Shown: positions 1 to 12,507 of the stretch, piece by piece
How the letters are laid out: every line of letters begins with the position of its first letter
Numbering within the stretch: position 1 is the first letter of the stretch
Origin: Calliopum simillimum
Taxonomy: Eukaryota; Arthropoda; Insecta; Diptera; Lauxaniidae
Length of the DNA stretch: 64,000 nt
Direction: 5' to 3'
Assembly: GCA_951812925.1 (NCBI GenBank)
Contig: OX638368.1
Span: forward strand, 158,458,492 to 158,522,491
Translations under genes and position numbers: made by a program
Notes under the pieces: generated by a model
Told to the model about the DNA's origin: nothing
Database searches by the model: none
The model's input: only the letters and a program-made list of their open reading frames with translations

Positions 1-130
1 TACTCCTTAAATCAAGCGTTTTCAAATCACTGAGCCAAGCGCACTCAGCGCAAAAATTTTCGCTTTTACAACAACTTCAAATTCCTCGAACTACACAATC
101 ATAAAACCTATATTTTGTTGTTTCTTTGTT

Positions 131-370
131 GGCTCGTTTGCAACAACAACAATATATCAATAATTTTTTAAATTTCTGAGAACTACAACACACACGAAAA
201 ATGTTTGTTGTTTTTTTTAATGCGAAACAAAAAAAAACAATTTTTCATAAATATTTTAACTCCGCGAATTTTGACGAGCTCAAAAAAAAACAACAAACAT
301 TTTTCGTATGTATTGTAGCCCTCAGAAATTTAAAAAATTATTGAAATATTCTTGTTTTTGTAGGCGAGCC
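131..370. repeat. Foldback with ~88-bp imperfect arms
   Basis: The stretch at 131-218 reappears as its reverse complement at 282-370. Both arms hold a GGCTCG block, AATAATTTTTTAAATTTCTGAG and CGAAAAATGTTTGTTG in mirrored order, separated by about 63 bp. No target duplication or coding capacity is visible. It is probably a MITE or the remains of a foldback element. Confidence 0.7.
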
Positions 371-1031
371 AAAATTGGCTCACTTTTGTTCTACGCTGAC
401 ACCCTTGCCTTAAATGGTATAGTTCATTACCATCTGAGTGTTTCTTTACGTAATCGATTAAGATTTGTATTGACATCTCCGATTTTTATTAAAATTAGTG
501 AAAAGTTAGTATTTGACATACGTATAACTGTGGTCAAACGATATTTCGATATTCCGAAAAAAATCGAAGATTGCGGCCATATGAAGTCCGATCCAACTTT
601 TAGACAATCACATGTTTGAAAATTCATAGCTCCTCGGATTTTGATTAGATTTTAATGAAATTTTTAGGGTTAGTGCACATATACATACGTAGATATGACC
701 TTTTGAAAAAAAAAATTACACTGAAAATGTTTTATTTTAAGTGGGAAAAAAGCTTTTTTCCTTTTTCAAAGCCACTTTGGGGCTTGGTGCACCCTTTTTA
801 TGTTATTTTTTTAAATACTTTTATTTAAAATAAAATTTTATTATAATTATTTACCAAGCTTCAAAATTGTCGTATCTTTTACGGTTATCAAGTTATGAAT
901 TTTTGAAGTTGTGTTTATCATGAGTCGTTGGAGCACGTGCGCTATTACATAGGGTTGCCATCGTCCGGACGGTATTTCTTTATTTCGGTGGCCCCAAGTA
1001 AAATTTTTTTAGAATATTTTTGGAGAATTTT

Positions 1032-1104
1032 TTAACCCGTTATAACCAAATTTTGGGGAAAATGGGGTCGATAAGACCCTTAAAAACGCGATATAATGGG
1101 TTAA
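1032..1104. repeat. TTAA-bounded mini inverted repeat (copy 1)
   Basis: TTAACCCGTTATA at the left end faces TATAATGGGTTAA at the right end, 12 of 13 bases complementary, in only 73 bp. TTAA borders followed by CCC are the pattern of piggyBac-type insertions, so this may be a tiny piggyBac-like MITE. A related, more diverged stretch lies at 56944-57009. Confidence 0.5.
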
Positions 1105-1570
1105 GATGTTCACATAACTTAATGTAAAATCAAGCATGGAACAATTTTTTAAAACATTATTAGCTGTTTTTAGTAATTTTTTCTTTTAACTTTTTTTATA
1201 CAACGAACATATGAGGGGTATAGAAGCAAAGGCAGCAATCTCCATTTTTTTTTCTGAGTGTATCTGTTAGTGTTTTAGTGTTTGATCACAAAGTAAATCA
1301 AATGCAAGAAGATGGTACGATCAAAGAGGTACAGAATTAAAGACGACAGTCCCTCCTTTAATCATGGATGTGTTTGATAGTGACATCTAGTTGCATTTGA
1401 TGGTAGCTTGCGATCAAACACTATCAACCATTTTCATAAACAAATGGATATTGCCGCCTTTGCTTCCATACCCCTCATTAAAACCACTTTTCATTAAAAC
1501 CTTTAAAAAAAATAGTTCCTTAAAATGGTATACATATGCTGACTATATGAAAATTATACTAATTTTATGA

Positions 1571-1652
1571 ACTTAACCCTTTCGACCCGGCTGGGACAAT
1601 ATATCCCAATTTACATGTATATATTGTCCCAGCCGGGTCGAAAGGGTTAAGT
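1571..1652. repeat. Perfect 32-bp palindrome with TTAA borders
   Basis: Positions 1571-1602 and 1621-1652 are perfect reverse complements separated by 18 bp. Inside the arms a TTAA at 1573-1576 and 1647-1650 abuts CCCTTTCGACCCGGCTGG. GC-rich arms in AT-rich DNA with no mismatch suggest a young piggyBac-type MITE with TTAA target sites. As RNA it would form a very stable hairpin, so a terminator or attenuator-like structure is an alternative. Confidence 0.7.
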
Positions 1653-1683
1653 CATTATTTGCAAGAATCAAAAATTCCACCCC

Positions 1684-2901
1684 TTCGAAAAAAACTTATA
1701 CACGCTTAAAGTTAAATAGAACTTAAGCCGTTCAATTTCAAATTCTTAAAAATATGTGAATTTATTAATATATCTATCCACCCTTTCTGGGAATCCTGTC
1801 ATTAACGATTTTATAGTTGTTTCCGTTATCTTTTTGGAGGAGCCGATCCATCTACGCTTGAAGTCAAACAAGTCCTGGGATAACTTTTCTGTGTTCCTCA
1901 ATTCCCTTTTCACGAGCGCCCAATATCTCTCCACACGCTGGAGTTCTGGACTGTTGGGTGGGTTTGCCTCCCGTGGTACAAAATTTACGTTATTATTTGC
2001 ATACCACTCAAGGGCCTTTTTTTCATAGTGGCATGATGCTAACTCGGGCCAGAAATATGTAGGCACTCTGTGCTGTTTTAGGAAAGGCAAAAGCCGTTTT
2101 TGACGACACTCCTTAATATATATTTCTGTATTTATCGTTCCTGATGTCACAAATGCTTGGATTCTTCTGCCATAACTGCAAATGGCTTCTTAGGAAATTT
2201 TGTTTGCTTTTTTCTCTGGTGTTGTTCCTAAATATTACCACGTCCATCAGCCTCATAAAAATCTTGAACCGGAAGTTATCAAAAGTATGCCAGAACATAG
2301 GTTTCAACATCCATCACACAGCACGTACATTTTTTATAAAATTATACCTCAATTTTTTAGCTCGTTTTTTTGCTTTTAAGTTCTTTACCGCATTGCGATC
2401 TGGAACTTTCTGAACTTCAGACGACTTCAGCCCAGCATTAGCTTTGGTAATGCACACAAAAGAATCAGAATATTTAACTACACGAGCTGCTTTTCTGACA
2501 GAAGTGTTTGGAGCTCCTCGAAAGAGTTATTCGACATCTTTTGCCTTATCAATATTAGTTGGACCTTTTTTTCTTCCTGATCCAGGTTTTCGTGCAATGT
2601 TTAAGTCTTCTTTATACTGATTAATGGCTTTTGAAACAGTTTGACGATGAACCTTGAGATCTGTTGCTATTTTTTTGAAAGTCCACAATGGATTTTTTTA
2701 AAAAGTTTTAATTATTTTTTCACATACTTTTATTTCGCTGTTCATTTTGAAAGAAATAGCAATTGAAAATAAATAATAAGAATAAATATAATATCTTACA
2801 TATTTTTAGTAGCTAACGTGATTAAAAAAAAAAATTATTCGTTGGACAAAGGATAAGTTATGACTGAAAAAGTGTGTATAAGTTCTTTTCGACACACTCT
2901 T
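1684..2901 (-). mobile_element. Decayed DD37E Tc1/mariner element, copy 1
   Basis: The minus strand encodes a broken transposase of the IS630-Tc1-mariner superfamily. The best part (2150-1746) has FWPELASCHY, then NVNFVPREANPPN, then VERYWALVKREL. With 37 residues between the second and third catalytic positions this fits the DD37E group known from mosquitoes and other insects. The second catalytic Asp is replaced by Glu (WPEL; the relative at 5153-6543 has WHDL). Upstream frames to about 2750 contain the degraded N-terminal helix-turn-helix and first catalytic region, with several stops and frameshifts. The ends carry an inverted TCGAAAA..CTTATACACRC sequence. The left terminus is damaged. 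It is closely similar to 21994-23195. It is dead. Confidence 0.8.
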
Positions 2902-4726
2902 TATTCTGTATATTAGGCTACAAATTTTATAAATTCAAAATCTTCACCCATAATTTCAAGAAAAAGTAAATGTTTAAAACCAAATAATAACAGCTATCAA
3001 AGTCATCATTAAATATACATAAATTATGTAAAAATAATGTAAAAACGTCATAAAATAATCAAAACAGAAATCATATGATATACTTCACATGTAATAGGAA
3101 ACGGCGGTATGATCAGAGATGGCATATAAATGCAGTTAAAAGAAAATAAAGACAACACACTGATAAATGCGTATGCAACGAGGATCCATAATGAATGGCG
3201 CAGTATAGTGGACGACGATATAAAAACAGCCGTCATCATCATGAATGTTGTTGCGCACTGATGTGATTAAGTGTCTGGAGGCGAGTCAAGTATATGGGGA
3301 TAAATATATTTATTCACAGTTTCTCACAGTGCTAACATTCTACGAAAACAAAATTAAAGTAGAGGCAAAAAAAAAGGATACTGTGGCTCGAAATGAAGAC
3401 TATCAAGTGCAAAATAAAATGAAAACAAAGATCAACGTGAAATGACTTTTTTCAAGGTCATTAATTTTTACAACAATTAGGAGCATTTAGTTTTATTAAG
3501 AAGCAATTATAAAATTTCAAGAATCCAATAATAAAAGGAAGTGATAAAAGTTTTATCACTGTTTACAAATAGCATTTCACAGCTGCAATTTCTTATTTGA
3601 CTGCAAATATTTTATAATTTAAATAACCCTTCTCATGAATTTTAACCCATTTTGTACGATTTTTTTTCAAACGCGTTAGAAAAAGAAAAATTATCAGATT
3701 GCACCAACCATTTTGAAAGCTTACATGAAATGATTTTTAATGAAAAAAAATTGATTTTTTCTAAATTTAAATAAGTGTCTAAACAATTTTTTTTTTATAT
3801 ATATACTATAGAGAGCCACCGGTTGTGGGACACCTCCGGGTACGGAACAGTCGATTTTTTCTATCATACAAAATCAATATTGCCAAAATTGTCGTCTTGA
3901 TATTTTAAGCCAACACCCATGTGAAAAGATCTATTGCTTATTATAGTTTCACACCACGTGTCGTAATAATCATGATCCGAGTATGGGAAATTCGTTTGTC
4001 GTATCCAAAATTGAGCACATCTGTCAAATATCGCCATGTATGCAACGATAAATTAATGAAGGTTTCTGTTTACGTACAGTTAGAGGTATGGGACACCTTT
4101 TGGAACCAAAATCTAGTGCAACTGTCAAATATCGACATTAATGTTATGAAAAATTAATAAAAGTTTGCGCTTATCACATACAAATTTTTAAAGAGCGAAA
4201 AAACATTTCTTTTGAAAGTTGGCCATAACTTTTGAATGTGACAAAATAATTATCCGACCTTTGGTAAAATGTTGAGAATGTCTCTTACCTTTTGAATGAT
4301 ATATAAAACACCCGAAACGGTGTAGCCAGTAACAATTTATGGATCAAAAACAAAACATATCTTATACCTGGTGACTTTCCCCTACATCGAATGAATGTCA
4401 ATTTACCAAGGGCTTATGTACTGCCTAAACAATACTCATATGTAAGTCTTGAGAATTGTCTTCAACAATAAACAAAGCAATTGAGGCGCTGCGAACATTA
4501 ACGGTCTAAGTCGACTTAGAGCGTTTTTGCGCCCATCGCTTTTTTGAAAAGTTTGGGTCCTCAAATATATGTGTACTTAATTTCAACTTCCAATTTCGAT
4601 CACAAATTGTGGTAGAGCAATATGTGTATACTGTTTGGAGAGTTGCGTGCAAGAAGGACGTATTGCGACTTGGGGCGTTATTGCACAAATCAGTTCGCGG
4701 TAGGAAAAACGGTTTTTACTCAAAAC
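2902..4726. other. AT-rich stretch without supported genes
   Basis: Only short frames with no recognisable domain occur here. A GGACACC motif recurs (about 3828 and 4089) with GGGACACCTCC/GGGACACCTTTT context, hinting at an old degenerate repeat. A GACTTGGGGCGTTATTGCA sequence at about 4665-4683 resembles the right end of the DD37E copy at 5153-6543. Confidence 0.4.
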
Positions 4727-4923
4727 CAAGGTGCCTAATGAAAAAAGAGTGTATGGCAAAAAATGCTTAGAATTGTCCAAAGATGACTTTTATGTGATTT
4801 TTTTCAAAATTTTTTGAAACATTTTATAATTCTTCAAAAATTGTTTAAAAAAAAATTCACACACAATATTTGGAGAATTCTAAGCATTTTTTGCCTTATA
4901 CATTTTTTTCGTCAGGTACCTTG
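4727..4923. repeat. Inverted repeat with 52-bp arms
   Basis: Arms at 4727-4778 and 4872-4923 match as reverse complements (CAAGGTRCC... GGCAAAAAATGCTTAGAAT), with about ten mismatches visible by eye. The 93-bp spacer is A/T rich. It is probably a small MITE. It has no coding content. Confidence 0.65.
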
Positions 4924-5152
4924 AGTAAAAATAAAAATATTTGTCTGGTGAAAATTTAGATGCAAATGTATGCATGCATAATATTATAAAATTTAAATTT
5001 TAAAGAAATAAAGAAAAGCGCACATTTGTATATGGTTAAGGTCTTCTTCATTCCACACATTTAACAAAAAAAAAATCATTAAAATCGAAGCAGGTTTGCC
5101 GGTTTCCCAAAAAAAATTCTAACGCTACTCCAATGATGGTCAAATGGATTTA

Positions 5153-6543
5153 TGCAATAACGCCCTATAATTTATTCCTTTTATTCCTTAAGATCATGAT
5201 TTACCTGATGATCGTGCAGGTCGAAAAATGAGTGCTATTTTTTCTATATAACATGACGATCACAAAAATATATAACACTTGGTAAACGAACTTCAAACGA
5301 TATAGATGTCTAGCAATCAAGAAAAAAACGCGAACTCATTTTGTACACTTACCTGCAAAAACCAGAACTAAAATATTCAGTCATAGCTAAAAAACAGGTG
5401 CACCAAAAAAAACTGTTCAACGGGTTATTTCGAATTATAGAAAGGGTCAACTTATTACGCGGAAAAAGGGTAAAGGTAGAAAAGCCAGTATAGACACACC
5501 GTTGGTGAAAAAGGTGAAGCGCCTTTTTAAGCAGAATCCCAACACTTCAGAACGAGATATGGCTGCCAGAGCAGGAACCTCAAAATCTTCTATAAACAGA
5601 CTAAAGAAAAAACTTAAGCTAAAGACCTACAGAGTTCAAAAAGTGCAAGACCGTTCCGATGAAAAGTAGTTAAGAGGCTCAAAAGCGAACTCGAACGTTA
5701 TATGTCGGTTACCTGACTAAATTTGACTGCTGCATAATGGACGATGAAACATGTGTTAAGGCAGATTTTAAACAGCTACCAGGACACGAATTTTATACCT
5801 GTTCGGAAAAGGGGCAGGTACAAAGAAAATTTAAAGAGAAGAAAACTACAAAATTTCCCTAGCAGTATATTGTTTGGCAGGCCATATGCAATTGCAATTG
5901 AGAAGCAGATTTTTTGTAACACAGGGCACAATTAACTCGAAAATTTATATTGAAAAAAGTCTTTTACCATTTATTCGTGAGCGCAGGGGTACTGTAATGT
6001 TCTGGCATGATTTAGCAACCTCTCACTACTCTAGAGCCACCATAGAATGGTACAATAACAATAATGTAAATTTTGTTCCCAAAAATGCGAATCCACCTAA
6101 CTGCGAATCCACCTTCGGCCTATTGAGAGATATTGGGCTCTAATGAAATCAGATCTTCGGAAGAGTAAGAGTACTGCAAAAAATTTAAAAGATTTCAAAA
6201 ATAAGTGGCGAAGGTCGTACGGTACTGTCGACGAAACAACTGTACAAAACTTAATGAAGGGTCTTAAGATAAAAGTAAAATATTTTTATAAAATAAATAT
6301 TTGTTAATAGTGTAGGGTTATTTATGTTCGTTATATGACTCATTAATAAATAAAAAAACAAAATTTAAAAAAAATTCATTACGTATTTTTTTATTAATGA
6401 AAAACAAATGGACAAATTTTTCAGGGGCAGTCCTTATTATGTGTTAGTGGCAAACATTTACTCATTTTGTTAGTGTTAATCGAATAAATGTGATTTCCAA
6501 GGTTTAAATGATGGTTTACTCTTCGACTTAGGACGTTATTGCA
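5153..6543 (+). mobile_element. Decayed DD37E Tc1/mariner element, copy 3
   Basis: A broken transposase runs on the plus strand from an ATG at about 5308. An N-terminal helix-turn-helix region is open at about 5398-5667 (QRVISNYRKGQ, then SERDMAARAGTSKSSINRLK). The first catalytic Asp sits in a CIMDDET motif near 5737. The second follows in FWHDLATSHYS (about 6001). NVNFVPKNANPPNC is near 6065, and the Glu-containing block is frameshifted (about 6110-6160). At least four stops or frameshifts separate these parts. TGCAATAACGCCCTA at 5153 is mirrored by TAGGACGTTATTGCA at 6529-6543 (14 of 15), which I take as weak terminal repeats. It belongs to a different subfamily from the copies at 1684 and 21994. 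Confidence 0.75.
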
Positions 6544-7604
6544 CGCAACGCCTTAATAGCAAAAAATGGGTTAAAATCCGTTGGCGACAATTTCGTCTTA
6601 TCAGTATTTACTAAGCAATGCAAAGTAAAGCGCAGCACGCGCGAAATTTGTTTAAATCAATAAAAAGGGAATATCCATGCACACAAATACTCGTAATATT
6701 TTGCAAGAATATGTAATTTCGACATCTGTGCAATGAAAAAAAAAAAAAAAAAAGAAAATAAAGATAAAAACTCGAGAGCCCAACTGATGACTTTTCACGG
6801 TCAATTGCTGATAAACTGCTTTTGGCGCGTTTTTTCTCATTTTTCCTCTTATGTAAACGCTGCCGCCTTTTTTTATGTTGCTATTGTTTGCATTTGCATT
6901 GCCGCTTTGGTTGATAAGCAATAAAATATCGTCAAGTTTTAAGAAATTTCATTCATAAATTTAAATTTTGTGATATCGCTGCAGAGTAACACAATTTCAT
7001 TCATAAATTTATAATTAACAAATAAAGAGATATTGCACGAAAAAAAAAATTAAAATGATGATAAACATGACCGATAAAGTGGTTGTCAAATGAACCATTC
7101 AAGAGTATTAAGAGTTTTGATTAGGGATGTATGTATGCAAAACTTTGTTCTTACGAATTCCATATCGATATTTGTGGTATGATGTCATTGTAATGAAATT
7201 TAGTAAATAAGTTATTTGGAAACTTGGATACTTTAAGACTTATATGAAAGTAAGTACTTGAAAAGATTTAAATAACTTTCAAAGATTATTAGGTTATTTT
7301 AAAGCGAATCTGCTGCAACGAAAAGAGCTGCTCATAAACGTAAACTTGAAAATCGAAGTGAAACGAAGGTCAAAAAGAAGTCAAAAGAGGTGAGAAATCT
7401 TGCCAAGATGGAAAGTCACACAAGAACATTTTACAAAAATCTGGCACTAACCACTTTTTAACAGAAATATGGCTAAATGGGTCTTATCAAACTAAAGACT
7501 ATAATATTTTGGATCAGAAATACCAAATAACTCAAAACACAGGAAAATTGACTTAGTACTTTCCACATTAGGGGTGCAATTTGAGAACAACCTCAGTTAT
7601 TTTT
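6544..7604. other. Non-coding AT-rich stretch
   Basis: It holds an A-tract (about 6734-6752) and an 18-bp direct repeat ATTTCATTCATAAATTTA at about 6946 and 6995. No gene, RNA gene or transposase motif is visible. Confidence 0.4.
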
Positions 7605-8095
7605 CCCTTAGAGGGGATTCCCTGCAAAAATTACGTTTTTATGAAACTGACCGCGCCCACTTCCAGGATTCCCCTGGTGGGGGGGGGGGGTTGAATGTGA
7701 GACCAACCTCCATTATTTTTTTTTTCTCAACTCTTGTCCCGAAAATACCTACCTACTAAGGGTGTTTTTCTTTTTCATTTAGGGAGCCTCTTAAAAGGTT
7801 GAAGTAGGGTAAGTATATTCAGCGAAAATGTTGAGGAGGCAAAAATAACGGAGTTCCGATACACATATTACCCCCACCAGGGGACCCTGAAAGGGGAGAG
7901 CCACTTTCATAAAAACATTATTTTTGCAGGGGACCGCCTCTAAGAAGTGAAGATTGAGGATCACGTCAGTGTATTCGGAAAAAAATTTGAAGGGAAAATA
8001 AATAATTGAGTTTGTTCTCACATTTCAAACCATCTGAGACACCCTGGAAATTGGCGCAGTCAATTTCATAAAAACGTAATTTTTGCAGGGGAGCG
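7605..8095. repeat. Three copies of a ~75-bp module, one inverted
   Basis: A module with TTTCATAAAAACRTWATTTTTGCAGGG next to a CCCTGGTGG-type end occurs on the minus strand at about 7612-7685 and on the plus strand at about 7872-7945 and 8027-8095. The G10 run at 7680-7689 sits at the edge of the first. The cluster abuts the TIR element at 8096 and may be part of the same composite repeat. Confidence 0.6.
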
Positions 8096-9112
8096 CACAC
8101 TGGTTCAAAATCCCTAAAAGCTGGCCAAAAGTCGAAATCATTAAAGTTTCGAGACGAAATTTTTTAACTGGGGGTTTTTGAGGTCGCTGATCACGAATTT
8201 GATGTTAGATTTTTAAAAAAGAAAATGGCGGATTCAAAATGGTGGACGAATTGCATAAATATTCCACCAAATCCAACAAAAAAAATTTACTCGGGAGTTT
8301 TTGGGATCACTGATTACGAATCTGATGTTAGATTTTTAAAAAACAAAATGGTTTATTCGAAATTGCAAAAAATAACACTTGCACAATTTTTATATCTCAT
8401 TTTAAAATTTATTTCAAAACTTTAACTTTGATAGAGTTGTGTGCAATGGTAAAGTAATCTACATAAAAATGGGAGTATAAGCTATATAATAATATAAAAA
8501 TTTTTCCATTTCAGGCGAGCAACACATATTGACACTTGGTAAGCAATATGAGTTAAATTTTCCTATGGGTGCTTCAGAAAAAATCGCGTCAAAGAAAATG
8601 GGCAAAAAAAAGCACCTCAATTTTTTTATATGTGTTAGAAAAGGTTTCAATCTTCTTAAATCCAAAAAATCCTGGTGGTATGACGTGGTATAAATTAGTT
8701 CTGGGCTTTTTTCATAACCATTGCATACTGATTTTGTGAAATAATTTGATTTTAAGTGAATCATAATTACCGTAAAAGTATAAATTATTGCAAGTTTTGA
8801 ATATAAAGGTTCGATAGTATTTTCTTTTACGAAGAGATTCCATATTCAAACATTAAATTCGGTTCAGTTTTACAGTAACCACATAATTTTTACAGTGAAC
8901 ACTTAATTTTTACTTTTAACTCTCAGAAATGTGTGTCTGAGAAGCGTACTTTTGGAAACTCTCAAGAGGAATGCCTGGAATACCTGGATCTTTCTTACAA
9001 ATTTTTTGAGGTCTATGAATATCTGTTAGACGATACGGTTCATAAAAAGTTAATTTAAAAAAACTTTTTTTTTCGACTTTTGGCCAGCTTTAAAGGATTT
9101 TGAACCAGTGTG
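8096..9112. mobile_element. Non-autonomous TIR element with 123-bp internal repeat
   Basis: CACACTGGTTCAAAATCC and AAAGCTGGCCAAAAGTCGA at the left (8096-8140) are mirrored at the right (9072-9112), giving ~45-bp terminal inverted repeats and a ~1-kb element. Inside, two degenerate units of about 123 bp begin at GATYACGAATYTGATG (8189 and 8312) and contain AAAATGGCGGATTCAAAATGG. No transposase is encoded. The ends match those of 12508-13612, so the two are one family. Confidence 0.7.
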
Positions 9113-12100
9113 GAGCGCTCTTAAGGGGATGAGATAGAAAGTAAGCACAAACATGAGGAAAAATATAACTTCTAAAAGGAGTGTAAATAGGAGGTTTATA
9201 TATTCAGGATAATACTAAGAGGAAATAATAATGAGTATTGGTCTTACATTTTATCCCTCCTGTGCAGCTATGGGGTTTTTTGTTAAGCATCCTCACATTT
9301 TCTTAAACTTTTACCTTGATGAGACACACTTAATGTCATTCAATCCACCCCACTTTTTGACTCACGCGTTACTTGATCATACCTCACATAATAGAGGGTG
9401 CAGAAATCGTGCACTAAATCATGTCTCATCTTGCCTAATAAGTTCGTAACGATTTAATAAGATTTATCCAAAGCTTTTTCCACTTTGAATTTCATATTAC
9501 AGAAACAGAAACTTTGAAAGATATAAACGAAAATATGTTTTTAAAATAATTTAAACATAAAATTGAAAGGTTTAATATTTTATAAAATGTTGTTGCATAT
9601 CCTGTGGAATATAAAATTAAATTAAATAAAAGTTATACAGTTAGATCATGATTTCTATCGTAAAAATGAGTAATTCATATTGAGGTCACCATAAATCCAA
9701 GAAATCAGATGATTTATAAAAATCCTTCCAACACATGAATCAAAAATAACTGAAAAGGATAAAGGCAGATTACACAAACAAAAACAGCTGATTTGTGTAC
9801 CTGTTTTTGTAACGTTTTTAGTTTAATTCTTTTTTTTTTTTGCTAGACACAGGTACAAAAATCAGCTGATTTAATGGCACGACTTTTAACCGAGTTGTAT
9901 CCTCTTATGTGTCGTATAATAACAAAAGGAAAAAAGCAGAAAAACAAATGATCGATGCAGATATGGGACAGGCTATGTGCACGTGCAAGGAACGCACGAA
10001 TTATTTTTATATTTTTTTATACTGAAAGGATATTGCTCCTACAATTGATAATGAAACGAAAAAGGATGCAAGTTGATTGCACAGTCATGTTGCGGATTAA
10101 TTTTTATTAAAGTACGCAGTGATTTGTAAGCATCTTTTCTCTGATCTTTTATTAATGCATTTTATTGTATGAACGTAGGTGTGTTTTGTGGGCTTAATGT
10201 ACACTTTAAAGGATAAACACCATATACAAGGATAATCGACAAAAAATCAAGTGAAAAAATAGTCGAGAAAAAATGTAATAAATGAAAACAGGTATGTTAC
10301 TTTTTTAAGGGCGCGTTTTATAAAGTGAGATTTTTTTCTTGTGCTATCATCCGATCAGCTGGATGGATGATCGAGTCATATTATTAATGAATTATAAGAA
10401 TTGAATTTGATGGTGGATGTGAGAAAACAGCTGATTTTTGTTTTTGTAAAATTTTTTTTATATATATTTTCAAAGGAATTTAAAGAAAAGGTCGAACTTT
10501 TTTTTATATATTTTATTTGTGTGTTGATTGAGATCGCCGATCTGGAATTTCTACAAATTTTTTTTGCTGCACCTTGTATTTTTTCTCACCCACAATTGTA
10601 TGAGAAAATTTTTAGATTATTGGGTCTCTTTTCGCTGATACAATAAATTGACTTTTTGAAATTTTTTTTTTTTTTTCATTTGTTACGAATTTTTTTTTTA
10701 AATTCCGTAATTTATGTCATAGTTTTTTTTTCTCAGTTCAGCTCAAAATTCTTCAAGTTCTATCAGCAACGTTTCAAGAGTTCTTGCTAACTTCCATTTG
10801 TTGCAATTTTTCTCACAATGTTATTAGGATAAACCTTTTTACAATTAGAAATTTGTTAGCTGTCAAAAAATGTTTTTTTGTGTTCCATAGATCATACAAA
10901 CCTTAGAAATGAAACATTTTCATAGGTCGATGATAGATAAATACGTTAAAAGTAAAAAGAGAACAACTTATTTCCAGTGTTGGAAGTGAAAATTATGTTT
11001 TAAAAATTGGATTGGCACTTATTTTAATCGATCAAGCATTTGTATTTAGTACAGTTTAACAAATTATCATGAAATAACAACGTGCAGTTATTGCGAAATT
11101 ACATATCCTGATTCTTAAAAAGACTGACCTAAAATACGGCTTCGCATAGTGGCGGTGGTCATATGCCAAAAATTGGTTTCAAACAGTAAATGCCATTTAA
11201 CATACAGCATAATTATATCAAAACCATGTTTATTGCAAAAATAACTTTTATAACTCAAGACAAATTTTCAAATATTTTCATATAAATTTCGGCGATAATC
11301 ATTTTTTCAATTTATGGGCGTTATTTCGTTTTTTTTTTTTTTAAAAAACCAAAACATGAGATAAAGCCCAAATTTTTTTGGCGTTATTTTCAAAATAATT
11401 GTATGAAAATAATTTGGGCGTTATTTCGTTTAAAATTTAGGGCTTTATTTTATAGGGCGCTATTTACTAACGCCTGTTTTTCCTATGCCGTACTAAATAA
11501 TTCGATGCACGTTAGGCCAAAGTAGTTTTAATTCAAGAATTAAGTTAAATATGATGATTTTTATAGCCTAAAACTAAACATTAAATTTTTTTCAAATCAG
11601 TTATGTTGAAATACTGTCACAAACAGTTTCATATGACAAAATAAAAATGCCTCTTATCTTAAGAAATTTATTTTTTCAGCAAATTCGGAGATATTTTCTA
11701 GCTGCATCAAAGCCCTAACTTGAGCCAGAAGTTAAGCCGTGACTAATGTTTTATTTCTACTACTTTAATTAACCAAACCAAAGCACAGCTTGGCCAGTTT
11801 GGTTTAATTTACTTGTAGAACAGTTACACTACCATTAAAATTTTTTCACACAGATTTTCTAAGGATTTGTTTTTGATTATTACATAAAGTTTTTGTTTTG
11901 GTATACAGTATACCTACATGTATCAAAAAAGAAGCTTTTCATAATCACATTCTGCAAATTTTTCAGCCTTTGCTAATAGTGCATTGTCATGTCAAAACTT
12001 ATTAAGTGAGCTAACTGGTTTGAGAACAACTAGAAATCCCAATATAAATCGAGAAGACCTCTTATTTAGAGTGATTCATTCAGACAGATTAGACGTGATG

Positions 12101-12507
12101 GGTGTTGTTGTGCTGCCATTTTATTTTTCTTCAGTATTGTTTGACAACACATCATGGAATGACCAGAACAACTCGAAAGGAGTGCAAAATTGGGTGTTCT
12201 TTAAAGGTATATAATTTCTTAGAAGGAAAGCTGGCATTTATGTTCAGTATATTCAGGCAAATTACCATGGCAAATACTTTCAGCGGAACAACGTGTATTG
12301 GCGAGATAAAACCGGCTATACTAACAAGAGGGATCGAAAATCGGACTTAACGAATGGAACACCTACAGCGTAATCGCGGCCAACATTTGAATGAAATTAT
12401 CATTAAAAAGTAACTGCCAGAGATTGTTCTATAAGGGCATAATAAAGATTCCGACATTCAATTCTATTTAAAATTAAAAAAAAAAATGTTCTAAATTAAT
12501 CACCCGA
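9113..12507. other. Non-coding AT-rich stretch
   Basis: No coding region is supported. Direct copies of GGGCGTTATTTCGTTT lie at 11316 and 11415 beside inverted ATAAAGCCC blocks, suggesting a small decayed repeat. CAGCTGATTT occurs at 9785, 9863 and 10430. Confidence 0.4.
9782..9872. repeat. Short hairpin with ~23-bp arms
   Basis: AAACAGCTGATTTGTGTACCTG at 9782 is mirrored by CAGGTACAAAAATCAGCTGATTT ending at 9872 with about three mismatches. It may be the core of a MITE. It has no coding content. Confidence 0.55.

Noticed and set aside
6733..6924. Frame starting with a polylysine run
   Set aside because: It comes from an A-tract and has no further support.
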